Source of the DNA: Bacteroidota bacterium
GTDB lineage: Bacteria > Bacteroidota > Bacteroidia > Bacteroidales > Lentimicrobiaceae
Reading direction: 5' to 3'
DNA: 64,000 bases
Assembly: GCA_023434665.1 (NCBI GenBank)
Contig: JAEYSM010000016.1
Coordinates: forward strand, 162,184 to 226,183
Below the pieces are notes generated by a model. It had not been told where the DNA came from. It saw only the letters and a list, made by a program, of their open reading frames with translations, and ran no database searches. Below, piece by piece: positions 1 through 8,471 of the stretch. A program made the position numbers and the translations under genes. Within the stretch, counting starts at the first letter, position 1. Each line of letters opens with the position of its first letter.

Positions 1-1158
1 TATATCTATCTCCGAAAAAAGAAAGGGTCTACAACTGCTTTGTTCGGGATCTTGCTTATAGCGGTCAATGCATTTATATTCCAGTACAGTTTTGTTTACC
101 GTCCTGAAATCATGGTTATGACTTTAGGATTTGGTTCTTTTGTTTTTTTAGAGAAGTATATCACTCAGAATCGAACAGTATTCGTAATAATTAGCGGATT
201 CATAGCAGGTATTGCAGCGTCAGCTCATCTTAACGGTTTGATCTATATAGGTGCAGGATACTTGTTGTTACTATGGAAGAAAAAAGTTTCCGGTAGCATC
301 ATTTTGGGGTTAGTTTCTCTATTGGGTTTTGCAGTTTATTTTTATGACTTTACAGCAGATTATAATATGAACTTTTGGCTGCACCAAATCAAGGACTCGC
401 CTGCTTTGCACAAGTCATCTGTTATTCCGGAATCGATAGGATTCTTTTTAAAGGTTTTACGTGAACATATGAGGTTCTTCCATAGCCCAAAAGAAATTGT
501 CTTTTCTGCATTGTTGATAGGATCGATTATAGTCAATTTTAAACAACTTAAAAACGAGACTATTTACTTACATTACCTGCTTCTCCTGGTAATTTTACTC
601 TCACTGATATCAGTACATACAACCAGCAAATACCTTCTTTTGTATCTTCCTTTTATGATGCTGATAATAGTAAAAAGTTTCAATCTGATGTATAATAAGG
701 TCACAGATGAAACTCAAATACCAACGAAACAAAGAAAACAATGGTTAGCCATGATTATTATCATTACATGTTATTTAGCTATTCACATGGTTTACAATGT
801 TCTGATCTCTGTTGAAAAGTTTGACTCAGCACAACACAAAAAGTACACTCAAAAATATTTTCCAAGTCATGATAATACAGCAATCCTCGCACCCATGTCG
901 TTCATTTTTAATGAACTACACCATTATAAAAGAATTCAGAGTGACCTGAGTATTGAAGAAATGAACAGACCGCATACCCTGACCAGTGAAACTTTCTTTG
1001 AGACTATTGACAGTTTGGACCTTAATGCTATGATATTAACCGACGAATATCAGAGAAAATATGGATTATACATTCTGGATGAAAATGATCTTAGGAGTAA
1101 AGGATTCACGATATTGGGAAAAGAGCATGGAATGACCTTTTATTCTAAGATTGAATGA
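1..1158 (+). CDS. Membrane glycosyltransferase-like protein (GT39/PMT type), 5' end cut by window
   Basis: The reading frame is open from base 1 with no start seen, so the N-terminus lies outside the window; the first possible internal start, TTG at 40, is not credible as the true start. Several hydrophobic segments alternate with short loops through the first ~240 residues, followed by a soluble tail of ~130 residues. A loop with VYRPEIMV resembles the luminal loop after the first helices in dolichyl-phosphate-mannose-type (GT39/ArnT) transferases, which move a sugar from a polyprenyl carrier to a target at the outer face of the inner membrane. Family assignment rests on topology and this loop only. 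The gene converges with the next gene 12 bases away. Confidence 0.55.
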   Translation, partial: YIYLRKKKGSTTALFGILLIAVNAFIFQYSFVYRPEIMVMTLGFGSFVFLEKYITQNRTVFVIISGFIAGIAASAHLNGLIYIGAGYLLLLWKKKVSGSIILGLVSLLGFAVYFYDFTADYNMNFWLHQIKDSPALHKSSVIPESIGFFLKVLREHMRFFHSPKEIVFSALLIGSIIVNFKQLKNETIYLHYLLLLVILLSLISVHTTSKYLLLYLPFMMLIIVKSFNLMYNKVTDETQIPTKQRKQWLAMIIIITCYLAIHMVYNVLISVEKFDSAQHKKYTQKYFPSHDNTAILAPMSFIFNELHHYKRIQSDLSIEEMNRPHTLTSETFFETIDSLDLNAMILTDEYQRKYGLYILDENDLRSKGFTILGKEHGMTFYSKIE

Positions 1159-1170
1159 TGGAAAGTACAT

Positions 1171-1917
1171 TTACTTTTCCTCTTTAACCATTCTTTCAGT
1201 AGCCTTGTTATAATACTCTTCAGATTTAAGGAAACCGCCTGTCCACACTTCACGTTTTTCAGTAACACCCTTATCATCCAAATGCATCCATATGCCATCC
1301 TTAAGATTATTTATGTAAGGTCCTGAAATGAAAACTCTTCCATTAGGATGATAAAAAGTAGCAAGGCCTTCGAGTTTCCCTTTCTTGTAAGTTGCTTTTG
1401 TTTTTACAGCTCCATCCGAAAAATACTGGATCCAATTGCCTTCTTTTGTTCCATTGACGTATTGCACCTCGTCAAGTAAATTACCATCATGGTAGTATAT
1501 CTTCCAGGTGCCATGAGGAATGCCATTTATATAATTCTCCTCAGCAATGACAATGGAATCCTGGTTGTAAAATTTCCATAATCCATTCTTTTGCTCTTTG
1601 ATATATTCACCTTCAGATACGATAAAACCTTTGTCAAATATCTTGGTATAAGCCCTGGATCCTTTATTAAAAAACTCAGTTATAGCTTTGACTTTTCCTA
1701 CTGAGTCATAGTAAGTGAATGTCCCAAAAGGTATATCATCGACAAACTGACCTTGGTATAATATTCTGCCATGGGTATCTGTTTTCTCCCATTTACCTTG
1801 CTTAAGTCCCTTTCCATCAACCAAATTAAGAGACTCATCAACCTGACCGTATGAAGATGTAATAATGAGAATTCCTGTTAAGAAAGTAAAAATAATCTTT
1901 TTGATATTGACAATCAT
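1171..1917 (-). CDS. Secreted MORN-repeat protein (YwqK-like)
   Basis: The 248-residue protein starts at the ATG at 1917. The frame is open further, to 2049, but that extension would overlap recR and would bury the signal peptide. The N-terminus is a clear signal peptide ending near SSYGQ. The rest is a run of MORN_2-type repeats (patterns such as G.WKFYN, GTWKIYYHDG, GNWIQYFSDG, GLATFYHPNG), spaced about 22-24 residues apart. Such proteins are common in Bacteroidota and are sometimes named YwqK-family antitoxins; no toxin gene is beside this one, so that role should not be assumed. It is divergent from recR, with about 125 bp between the starts. Confidence 0.75.
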   Translation of the reverse strand: MIVNIKKIIFTFLTGILIITSSYGQVDESLNLVDGKGLKQGKWEKTDTHGRILYQGQFVDDIPFGTFTYYDSVGKVKAITEFFNKGSRAYTKIFDKGFIVSEGEYIKEQKNGLWKFYNQDSIVIAEENYINGIPHGTWKIYYHDGNLLDEVQYVNGTKEGNWIQYFSDGAVKTKATYKKGKLEGLATFYHPNGRVFISGPYINNLKDGIWMHLDDKGVTEKREVWTGGFLKSEEYYNKATERMVKEEK

Positions 1918-1993
1918 AATGTTAATATGTTTTACTTCACGGTATCGATAAGAACTACTAGTTTTTACAGAGAGAGATGTTATAAACTGTTTG

Positions 1994-2001
1994 TATATTT
2001 G
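1994..2001 (+). promoter_or_regulatory. -7 box of recR-argS promoter
   Basis: TATATTTG matches the Bacteroidota -7 consensus TAnnTTTG, 41 bases before the recR ATG. No convincing -33 TTTG was seen at the usual distance. Confidence 0.45.
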
Positions 2002-2041
2002 CCCGTCAAAATTAAGCATTCTTCTAATAGCCAACAATTTT

Positions 2042-2656
2042 ATGAACACCTATCCTTCAAAGCTACTTGATGCAGCAGTAGCAGAATTGGTTAAACTACC
2101 CGGAATAGGAAGAAGAACTGCCTTGCGACTTGCATTATGGATCCTTAAACAGGAAGCTAACAAAGTGCGATCATTGGGTCAGTCAATAATCGACCTGCGT
2201 GAAAATATGCAATTCTGCTCAAGTTGCCACAGTATCTCAGATGGAAACTTATGCAACATTTGTGCCGATTTAAAGCGTGATCATTCAGTAATTTGCGTTG
2301 TTGAAGATATTCGCGATGTTATTGCTATTGAAAACACAAACCAATATCGCGGAATATATCACATTCTAGGTGGAATAATTTCACCTATGGAAGGGATAGG
2401 ACCTCAGGATCTTCATATCAGTTCTTTGATCGGGAAAGCTGAAACAGGAAGCATAAATGAACTAATTATGGCTCTGCCTTCAACTACAGAAGGAGATACT
2501 ACTGCTTTTTATATTTACCGGAAGGTTCAACCATCAGTACCCGTTATTTCAGCAATATCAAGAGGTATAGCCATCGGAGATGACCTTGAATATGCCGATG
2601 AGGTTACACTTGGTAAATCTATCAGAAACAGGGTGCCTTTTGATAAATCTCTATAA
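2042..2656 (+). CDS. recR: Recombination mediator protein RecR
   Basis: RecR works with RecF and RecO to load RecA on gapped DNA during recombinational repair. The 204-residue length fits the family. In order one sees the N-terminal helix-hairpin-helix (LPGIGRRTALRLA, ~16-30), a C4 zinc finger (CSSC at 59-62, CNIC at 71-74), a Toprim domain beginning near ICVVEDIRD, and the C-terminal G.A.GDDLEYADE region. The ATG at 2042 is chosen because MNTYPSKLLDAAVAEL is the usual RecR start; upstream in-frame codons run through the promoter. argS follows after 5 bases, so the two are probably cotranscribed. Confidence 0.95.
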   Translation: MNTYPSKLLDAAVAELVKLPGIGRRTALRLALWILKQEANKVRSLGQSIIDLRENMQFCSSCHSISDGNLCNICADLKRDHSVICVVEDIRDVIAIENTNQYRGIYHILGGIISPMEGIGPQDLHISSLIGKAETGSINELIMALPSTTEGDTTAFYIYRKVQPSVPVISAISRGIAIGDDLEYADEVTLGKSIRNRVPFDKSL

Positions 2657-2661
2657 AAATT

Positions 2662-4446
2662 ATGATGATAATTGATACTCTTACTATAAACACAATTGAA
2701 GCGATACGTATACTATTTGGTACTGATGTTCGCAAGGAGCAAATAACTATTCAAAGAACAGTTTCTGCATTCAGAGATCAGGGGGACTTCTCATTGGTTG
2801 TTTTTCCATTTTTAAAATTGTCCAGGAAATCTCCTGAAGAAACCGCAAGGTTGATAGGAGAGAGATTGACCGAGAAAACGCCTGAAATTGACTCTTTTTC
2901 AGTTATTAAGGGTTTCTTAAATCTAAAACTTAAATCGGAATTCTGGACCAGATTTTTATCACAGAATTTTGGAAATAAACTTTTCGGGATTAAAGAGACA
3001 TTAAATGAAAAGCCCATACTGGTCGAGTTTTCTTCACCAAATACAAATAAACCACTTCATCTTGGCCATATACGCAATAATTTGCTTGGCGATTCAATAA
3101 GTCGTATTCTCAATGCTAATGGTGAAAATGTAGTTAAGGTAAATCTGGTTAATGATAGAGGAATACATATCTGCAAATCAATGCTAGCCTGGAAACTTTA
3201 TGGAAAAGGAGTTACACCTGAATCAAGTGGTATTAAAGGAGATAAGCTAGTAGGCGATTTCTATGTTCTTTTTGACAAAAAGTATAAAGAAGAACTCGGG
3301 GAGTTAAAATCCCAGGGATTAAATGAGGATGAAGCTGCTACAAAATCACAACTTATGGCAGATGCTCGTCAGTTACTCATAAAATGGGAGCAAAAGGATC
3401 CGGAAACTTTGAAACTTTGGAATTCAATGAATGGCTGGGTTTATAAGGGATTTGATACAACTTATAAGAATTTAGGGATAGAATTTCATAAGATTTATTA
3501 TGAATCAGAAACTTATCTTCTTGGGAAGGAACTTGTAAAAGAAGGACTGGAAAAAGGGATACTATTCAGAAAGGAAGATAATTCGGTCTGGATAAATCTA
3601 ACTGAGGAAGGCTTGGATGAAAAATTATTATTACGTTCAGACGGTACTTCTGTATACATGACCCAAGATCTTGGAACCGCAGAACTTCGTTATAAGGAGT
3701 TCAATCCTGAAGCAATGGTTTATGTGGTAGGAAACGAGCAGAATTACCATTTTGATGTCCTAAAATTGGTACTTAAAAAACTTGGAAAAGAATGGGCATC
3801 GTCGATATTTCATCTTTCATATGGAATGGTTGAATTGCCTGAAGGTAAGATGAAATCGAGAGAAGGTACGGTCGTTGATGCTGATGATTTAATAGAGGAA
3901 ATGATTTACACAGCCCGCGAAATGACACTGGAGCTTGGCAAAATTGAAGATTTTGAAAATGAGGAAGCTTTAAACCTTTATCGGACAGTAGGATTGGGAG
4001 CACTAAAATATTTCATTCTAAAGGTCGACCCTAAGAAAAATATGATTTTCAATCCGGCAGAGAGTATAGACTTTAATGGAAATACAGGACCTTTTATTCA
4101 ATACACCTATGCACGAATCAAGTCAATTTTACGAAAAGCTGATGATTTAAAAATTGGTTTTGATCAAAGTATAGAATTGCACCCAAAAGAAACAAGTCTT
4201 ATCATACTTAACAGCTCATTTCCGCAGATTATTGAACAGGCTGCGAAAGAATACTCCCCTTCAGTTATAGCTAATTTCATTTATGAACTGGCAAAAGAGT
4301 ATAATCAATTCTACCATGAGCTCCATATATTGCGTGAAGAGAGTTTAAGTAAGAAAAATCTTCGACTCGCAATTTCATTGATGACTGCATCTAATCTCAA
4401 AAATGGACTAGGCATAATGGGAATAGACGTTCCAGAAAGAATGTAA
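2662..4446 (+). CDS. argS: Arginyl-tRNA synthetase
   Basis: This class I aminoacyl-tRNA synthetase charges tRNA-Arg in the cytoplasm. At 594 residues it is a normal length for Bacteroidota ArgS. The N-terminal Add1 domain (~1-110) precedes the catalytic core with the HIGH signature as HLGH (133-136) and a KMSK-like loop GKMKSREG near residue 396. The C-terminal anticodon-binding domain (DALR type) ends with the usual NGLGIMGIDVPERM. Two adjacent ATG codons (2662, 2665) could each serve as start. It is placed directly behind recR and converges with a HAD phosphatase gene 52 bases away. Confidence 0.97.
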   Translation: MMIIDTLTINTIEAIRILFGTDVRKEQITIQRTVSAFRDQGDFSLVVFPFLKLSRKSPEETARLIGERLTEKTPEIDSFSVIKGFLNLKLKSEFWTRFLSQNFGNKLFGIKETLNEKPILVEFSSPNTNKPLHLGHIRNNLLGDSISRILNANGENVVKVNLVNDRGIHICKSMLAWKLYGKGVTPESSGIKGDKLVGDFYVLFDKKYKEELGELKSQGLNEDEAATKSQLMADARQLLIKWEQKDPETLKLWNSMNGWVYKGFDTTYKNLGIEFHKIYYESETYLLGKELVKEGLEKGILFRKEDNSVWINLTEEGLDEKLLLRSDGTSVYMTQDLGTAELRYKEFNPEAMVYVVGNEQNYHFDVLKLVLKKLGKEWASSIFHLSYGMVELPEGKMKSREGTVVDADDLIEEMIYTAREMTLELGKIEDFENEEALNLYRTVGLGALKYFILKVDPKKNMIFNPAESIDFNGNTGPFIQYTYARIKSILRKADDLKIGFDQSIELHPKETSLIILNSSFPQIIEQAAKEYSPSVIANFIYELAKEYNQFYHELHILREESLSKKNLRLAISLMTASNLKNGLGIMGIDVPERM

Positions 4447-4498
4447 TATTCAATGGATTAAGAATATATCCAAGTCATGCTCCTTTAAGAATCGACTC

Positions 4499-5164
4499 TT
4501 ATTTACATTCATCAGTAAAACTTAAAAGTTTTAATGAAAGGGGGTCTTTTATAACTAAATCGGGGAACTCCGAGGTTAGCTCATCTTTGCTTCCATATCC
4601 ATACAGGACGGCTGCAGAAGATATCCCACACATCTTTGCTCCCCTTATATCATGATACCTGTCACCTATCATTAATATTTCCCGAGATGCCGGGATTTTA
4701 AGCTTTTCTAGAGTGTAATTAATCAATTCATATTTTTCACTCCTTCGCCCATCAATCTCGCAGCCTGAAATTGTTTTGAAATATTGTTTAAAAGGAGTAG
4801 AATCAATTATTAGTTGAGCATAGAGTTCAGCTTTTGAAGTAACAAGACTCATTGAAAACCCTATTTCTTTTAGATAATTTAGGGATTCTTCAATTCCTTC
4901 AAAAATATCAAATTCATAAAGCCCCTTCTTTTTATAGTATTCTCTATAAATAGCAGTAGCTTTTTCGGCATGCTCATCGTTCATTTGAAACAATTGTTTG
5001 AAGGAGCTTCTTAATGGTGGCCCTATAAAAGGATTAAGATTGGAAGGCCTTTTTTTATCCGGAATATTTAATTGGTCCATAGTGTAAATGACGGAATTAA
5101 AAATACCTCTCTTAGAATCAATTAAGGTACCATCAAGATCGAAGAACAAGTTTGAAAATTTCAT
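4499..5164 (-). CDS. HAD-superfamily hydrolase, phosphoglycolate phosphatase-like
   Basis: A 221-residue cytoplasmic phosphatase of the haloacid dehalogenase fold. Motif I is FDLDGTLIDS with nucleophile Asp9 and acid Asp11; motif II is the LVTSKAE region (~107); motif III with motif IV is seen as IGDRYHDIRGAKMCGI (~167). The cap lies after motif I (C1 type), as in Gph, PpaX and beta-phosphoglucomutase relatives. The substrate cannot be told from sequence. It stands alone between convergent argS and divergent cca. Confidence 0.85.
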   Translation of the reverse strand: MKFSNLFFDLDGTLIDSKRGIFNSVIYTMDQLNIPDKKRPSNLNPFIGPPLRSSFKQLFQMNDEHAEKATAIYREYYKKKGLYEFDIFEGIEESLNYLKEIGFSMSLVTSKAELYAQLIIDSTPFKQYFKTISGCEIDGRRSEKYELINYTLEKLKIPASREILMIGDRYHDIRGAKMCGISSAAVLYGYGSKDELTSEFPDLVIKDPLSLKLLSFTDECK

Positions 5165-5354
5165 TAGAATAAAAAGTAAGAAACAAAAACTTTAGTATCC
5201 AGAATATCTGGTTGTTTTATTCATTTAAATGCAAAATTACCTTTTAATTCAGGTGCAATTACCAAAATCAGCGTAATAATGATTAAGGTAAACATAAGTG
5301 TATCTCAGGCGTTGCTGCAAATGTTGTATTTTTGCAAATCACAATTCAGAACTG

Positions 5355-6773
5355 ATGAATCTTCATCATAAGTTAAACTCTGCTATTTTTAAGATAGTTT
5401 CAAAGACTGTACAGGATACAAATATTGAAGCATATGTCATTGGTGGCTACGTGAGAGACCTTTTACTTGATCGCCAATCAAAGGATATAGATTTCGTTGT
5501 AATTGGTAATGGGATTGAATTGGCAGAAGCAGTTGCCTCAAAAATGGATGGCACTCACAAGGTAAGTATTTTTAAAAATTTTGGCACTGCAATGATAAAT
5601 TACAATGATTTGCAGATTGAATTTGTTGGTGCACGGAAAGAATCATACCAGTTTGACTCAAGAAAACCTAATGTGGAATCGGGTACTCTTGAGGATGATC
5701 AGAACAGAAGAGATTTTACTATTAATGCTTTAGCAATAAGTTTGAACAAATCAAATTTTGGCGAGCTGATAGATCCTTTTGGTGGCCTGGATGATCTGAA
5801 AAGCAAGGTTATCAGAACTCCACTCAATCCTGATGTTACATTTTCGGATGATCCTTTACGAATGATGAGGGCTATAAGATTCGCTTGTCAGCTAAACTTT
5901 TCAATATTACCAGTTACTCTGGAGTCAATATCAGCCAACAAGGAAAGAATAAGGATTATTTCAGCTGAGAGAATTTCAGAGGAACTCAATAAAATGATAA
6001 TGGCTGAAAAGCCATCAGTAGGATTTAAATTGTTGGACAAAACTGGACTCCTGCCGATAATTTTCCCCCAGTTGTCTGCACTTAAAGGTATTGAGAACAT
6101 TAAGGGTAAAGCTCATAAAGATAATTTTTACCACACCCTTGAAGTTCTTGATAAACTCTCTTCAAAGACCAATTATTTGTGGCTGAGATGGGCAGCATTG
6201 CTTCATGATATTGCAAAACCCTTAACCAAGAAATTCAATACAGAGACAGGTTGGACATTTCATGGTCATGAGGTAAAAGGATCGAGGATGGTCGCTCAGA
6301 TATTCAGACAATTAAGATTGCCACTAAATGAAAAAATGAGGTATGTACAAAAGCTTGTATCTCTGCACCTCAGACCTATTGCTCTTTCTGAGGATGAAGT
6401 AACAGATTCTGCCATCAGGAGATTGCTTTTTGAAGCGGGCAATGATATAGAAGACCTTATGTTATTATGTGAAGCCGATATAACTTCGAAAGATCAGCAG
6501 AAGGTTAAACGTTTTCTTGCAAATTTCAGTCTGGTTAGAGAAAAATTGAAAGAAATAGAGGAGAAGGACAATCTCAGAAACTGGCAACCACCTATTTCTG
6601 GTGATGAAATAATGAATACTTTTGGATTACAGCCTTGTAAGGAAGTAGGTATTATTAAAACAGCGATAAGGGAAGCAATTCTTGAAGGTCAACTAGCAAA
6701 TGACCATGAATCAGCTTTCGAATATATGCTCGGAATTGGTACTAAAATGGGCTTAAAACCAGTTGAAAAATAG
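5355..6773 (+). CDS. cca: CCA-adding tRNA nucleotidyltransferase with HD domain
   Basis: A class II tRNA nucleotidyltransferase that builds or repairs the 3' CCA of tRNAs. The polymerase head shows GGYVRD (30-35) and the metal-binding DID (44-46), then the RRDFTINALA motif (~124). An HD-type domain follows (LLHDIAKP ~284), as in many Bacteroidota fusions of Cca with a phosphohydrolase-like HD domain. At 472 residues the length fits. The ATG at 5355 is preferred; the open frame reaches 5298 but those residues (cysteine-rich) look like untranslated leader. The tRNA-Arg in this window ends without an encoded CCA, so this enzyme would be needed for it. Confidence 0.92.
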   Translation: MNLHHKLNSAIFKIVSKTVQDTNIEAYVIGGYVRDLLLDRQSKDIDFVVIGNGIELAEAVASKMDGTHKVSIFKNFGTAMINYNDLQIEFVGARKESYQFDSRKPNVESGTLEDDQNRRDFTINALAISLNKSNFGELIDPFGGLDDLKSKVIRTPLNPDVTFSDDPLRMMRAIRFACQLNFSILPVTLESISANKERIRIISAERISEELNKMIMAEKPSVGFKLLDKTGLLPIIFPQLSALKGIENIKGKAHKDNFYHTLEVLDKLSSKTNYLWLRWAALLHDIAKPLTKKFNTETGWTFHGHEVKGSRMVAQIFRQLRLPLNEKMRYVQKLVSLHLRPIALSEDEVTDSAIRRLLFEAGNDIEDLMLLCEADITSKDQQKVKRFLANFSLVREKLKEIEEKDNLRNWQPPISGDEIMNTFGLQPCKEVGIIKTAIREAILEGQLANDHESAFEYMLGIGTKMGLKPVEK

Positions 6774-6880
6774 TTAAAATTTAATAGGTACCTGAAAGCC
6801 TTTTGAACAAATTTTATGTTTTGTTTTTTCTATAAAAACAGCTAACTTTACTCTAAATATCGAATTAAACTTTATCAAGC

Positions 6881-7468
6881 ATGCACCTCTACAGATTCAG
6901 ATTATTGCACGAAGATCAGGAAGAATTCCTGCGTGATTATGATATATTAGCCTCACAAACCTTTTTTGATTTCCATCAACTTATAATGGAAACTGTAGAG
7001 CTTAAAGGAAACGAACTGGCGTCATTCTTTATTTGTGATAAAAATTGGAGAAAAAAAAAGGAAATCACTCTTATTGACATGCAGCAAAATGAAGGTGAAA
7101 CGAATGATCAGGATGATGATGAAAAGCCGGCATCATTTAAAATGCCAACCTTCGAAATGGCTAAAGTTAGAATTAAAGAGATGATTGACGACCCTCATCA
7201 GAGGCTATTGTACGAATATGACTTTCTCAACCCGAAAACTTTTTTTATCGAGTTAATGAAAATTATTGAAGCTGATAAATCTGAAACATATCCTAAATGT
7301 ATAAAGAGCATTGGAAAAATAATCCCTACTTCAATTTCTTCAATCCCATTTATTGCTGATGATGATCTTGAAATAACCCTTCCTAGTGAATTCGATGAAG
7401 TGACTGAAAATGAGGATGACGACGATATCATAATCGATCCTACGAATGATGTTGACAAAGAATGGTAA
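6881..7468 (+). CDS. pRiA4b ORF-3-like protein (PF07929)
   Basis: A 195-residue acidic protein. The start MHLYRFRLLHEDQEEFLRDYDI and the central TFFDFHQLIMETVELKG match the plasmid pRiA4b ORF-3 family, a small alpha-beta domain of unknown role, often misnamed as a TnpR passenger protein. The C-terminus is strongly acidic (runs of D and E). There are no catalytic motifs and no nearby transposase, so a mobile-element role is not supported. Its end overlaps the start of miaA by 7 bases, which suggests translational coupling. Confidence 0.75.
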   Translation: MHLYRFRLLHEDQEEFLRDYDILASQTFFDFHQLIMETVELKGNELASFFICDKNWRKKKEITLIDMQQNEGETNDQDDDEKPASFKMPTFEMAKVRIKEMIDDPHQRLLYEYDFLNPKTFFIELMKIIEADKSETYPKCIKSIGKIIPTSISSIPFIADDDLEITLPSEFDEVTENEDDDDIIIDPTNDVDKEW

Positions 7469-8403
7469 TGCCCAAGATTCCCCAAACGCATTCCACTCTA
7501 ATAATTATTACAGGGCCTACGGCAGTTGGTAAAACAAACATTGCAATTGAAGTTGCCAAGCATTTTAGGACTGAGATCATTTCAGCCGATTCAAGACAAT
7601 TCTATAAGGATTTGAAGATTGGAACAGCTGTTCCAACGGATGAGCAATTACGGACTGTTAAGCATCATTTTATTGGGCATTTGAATTTGGATGATAGATA
7701 CAATGTTTCCAAATTTGAAAAGGATACCTTAATACTATTAAATGAACTATTTGTCAGAAATCCTGTAGTTATCCTGACTGGTGGTTCGGGTTTATACATC
7801 AAAGCAATAACCGATGGGATTGATGAACTTCCTGATGCTGATCCTGAAATAAGAGAAAAGCTGAATATAATTTATCAGAATGAAGGTCTTTCTGCTATAA
7901 GGAGGATGTTATTTAATTATGATCCTGAATATGCTGCCAGAGTTGATGCAGCTAACCCAGTTAGGATATTAAGAGCTTTAGAAGTATATATGCAGACAGG
8001 AACTGCATATTCTGAACATCTTAATAATCCCAAGTCACGACGGGATTTTAATATTATTAAAATTGCGCTCAATCTTCCAAGAGAACTCCTCCACCAAAGA
8101 ATAAATATGAGGGTGGATGAAATGATTGAGGATGGACTCATTGATGAAGCCCGGTCATTTTATCATTTGAAGCATTTGAATGCGCTCAATACAGTTGGAT
8201 ATAAGGAATTATTTGAGCATTTCGAAGGCCATATCAGTCTTGAAGATGCAATTGAAAAGATAAAAACAAATACCAGACGATATGCGCGTCGTCAAATAAC
8301 CTGGTTCAATAAAGATAAAGAATTTCAGTGGATGATACCTGATTCGAACACGGTTATAACTTGGATAAAGTCACAAATAGATTCAGATAATCCCGATTTC
8401 TGA
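7462..8403 (+). CDS. miaA: tRNA dimethylallyltransferase MiaA
   Basis: Transfers a dimethylallyl group to A37 of tRNAs that read UNN codons. The P-loop GPTAVGKT sits near residues 18-25, followed by the substrate-binding SADSRQFYKDLKIGTA region, GGSGLYIKA (~107) and the R.ITW tail (YARRQITWFNKD). The 313-residue length is normal. The start ATG at 7462 overlaps the preceding gene; an alternative ATG lies at 7468. A rho-independent terminator follows directly. Confidence 0.96.
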   Translation: MVMPKIPQTHSTLIIITGPTAVGKTNIAIEVAKHFRTEIISADSRQFYKDLKIGTAVPTDEQLRTVKHHFIGHLNLDDRYNVSKFEKDTLILLNELFVRNPVVILTGGSGLYIKAITDGIDELPDADPEIREKLNIIYQNEGLSAIRRMLFNYDPEYAARVDAANPVRILRALEVYMQTGTAYSEHLNNPKSRRDFNIIKIALNLPRELLHQRINMRVDEMIEDGLIDEARSFYHLKHLNALNTVGYKELFEHFEGHISLEDAIEKIKTNTRRYARRQITWFNKDKEFQWMIPDSNTVITWIKSQIDSDNPDF

Positions 8404-8405
8404 AA

Positions 8406-8440
8406 AAAGAAAATCCCTTGGGTTGGAAGGGATTTTCTTT
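8406..8440 (+). terminator. Terminator after miaA
   Basis: Arms AAAGAAAATCCCTT and AAGGGATTTTCTTT are perfectly complementary around a 7-nt loop. The T-rich right arm and A-rich left arm allow use from both sides, serving miaA and the converging S9 peptidase gene. Confidence 0.85.
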
Positions 8441-8471
8441 ACCGAAAGGCATTTTTATATTTTATCAAATT

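Noticed and set aside
1171..1917. YwqK-type antitoxin of a toxin-antitoxin pair
   Set aside because: A signal peptide and the lack of a neighbouring toxin gene do not fit.
1918..2049. N-terminal extension of the MORN protein into recR
   Set aside because: The signal peptide starts at 1917 and the extension would cross the recR promoter.
6881..7468. pRiA4b ORF-3-like gene as part of a mobile element
   Set aside because: It overlaps miaA and no transposase or inverted repeats are nearby; the family name is historical.
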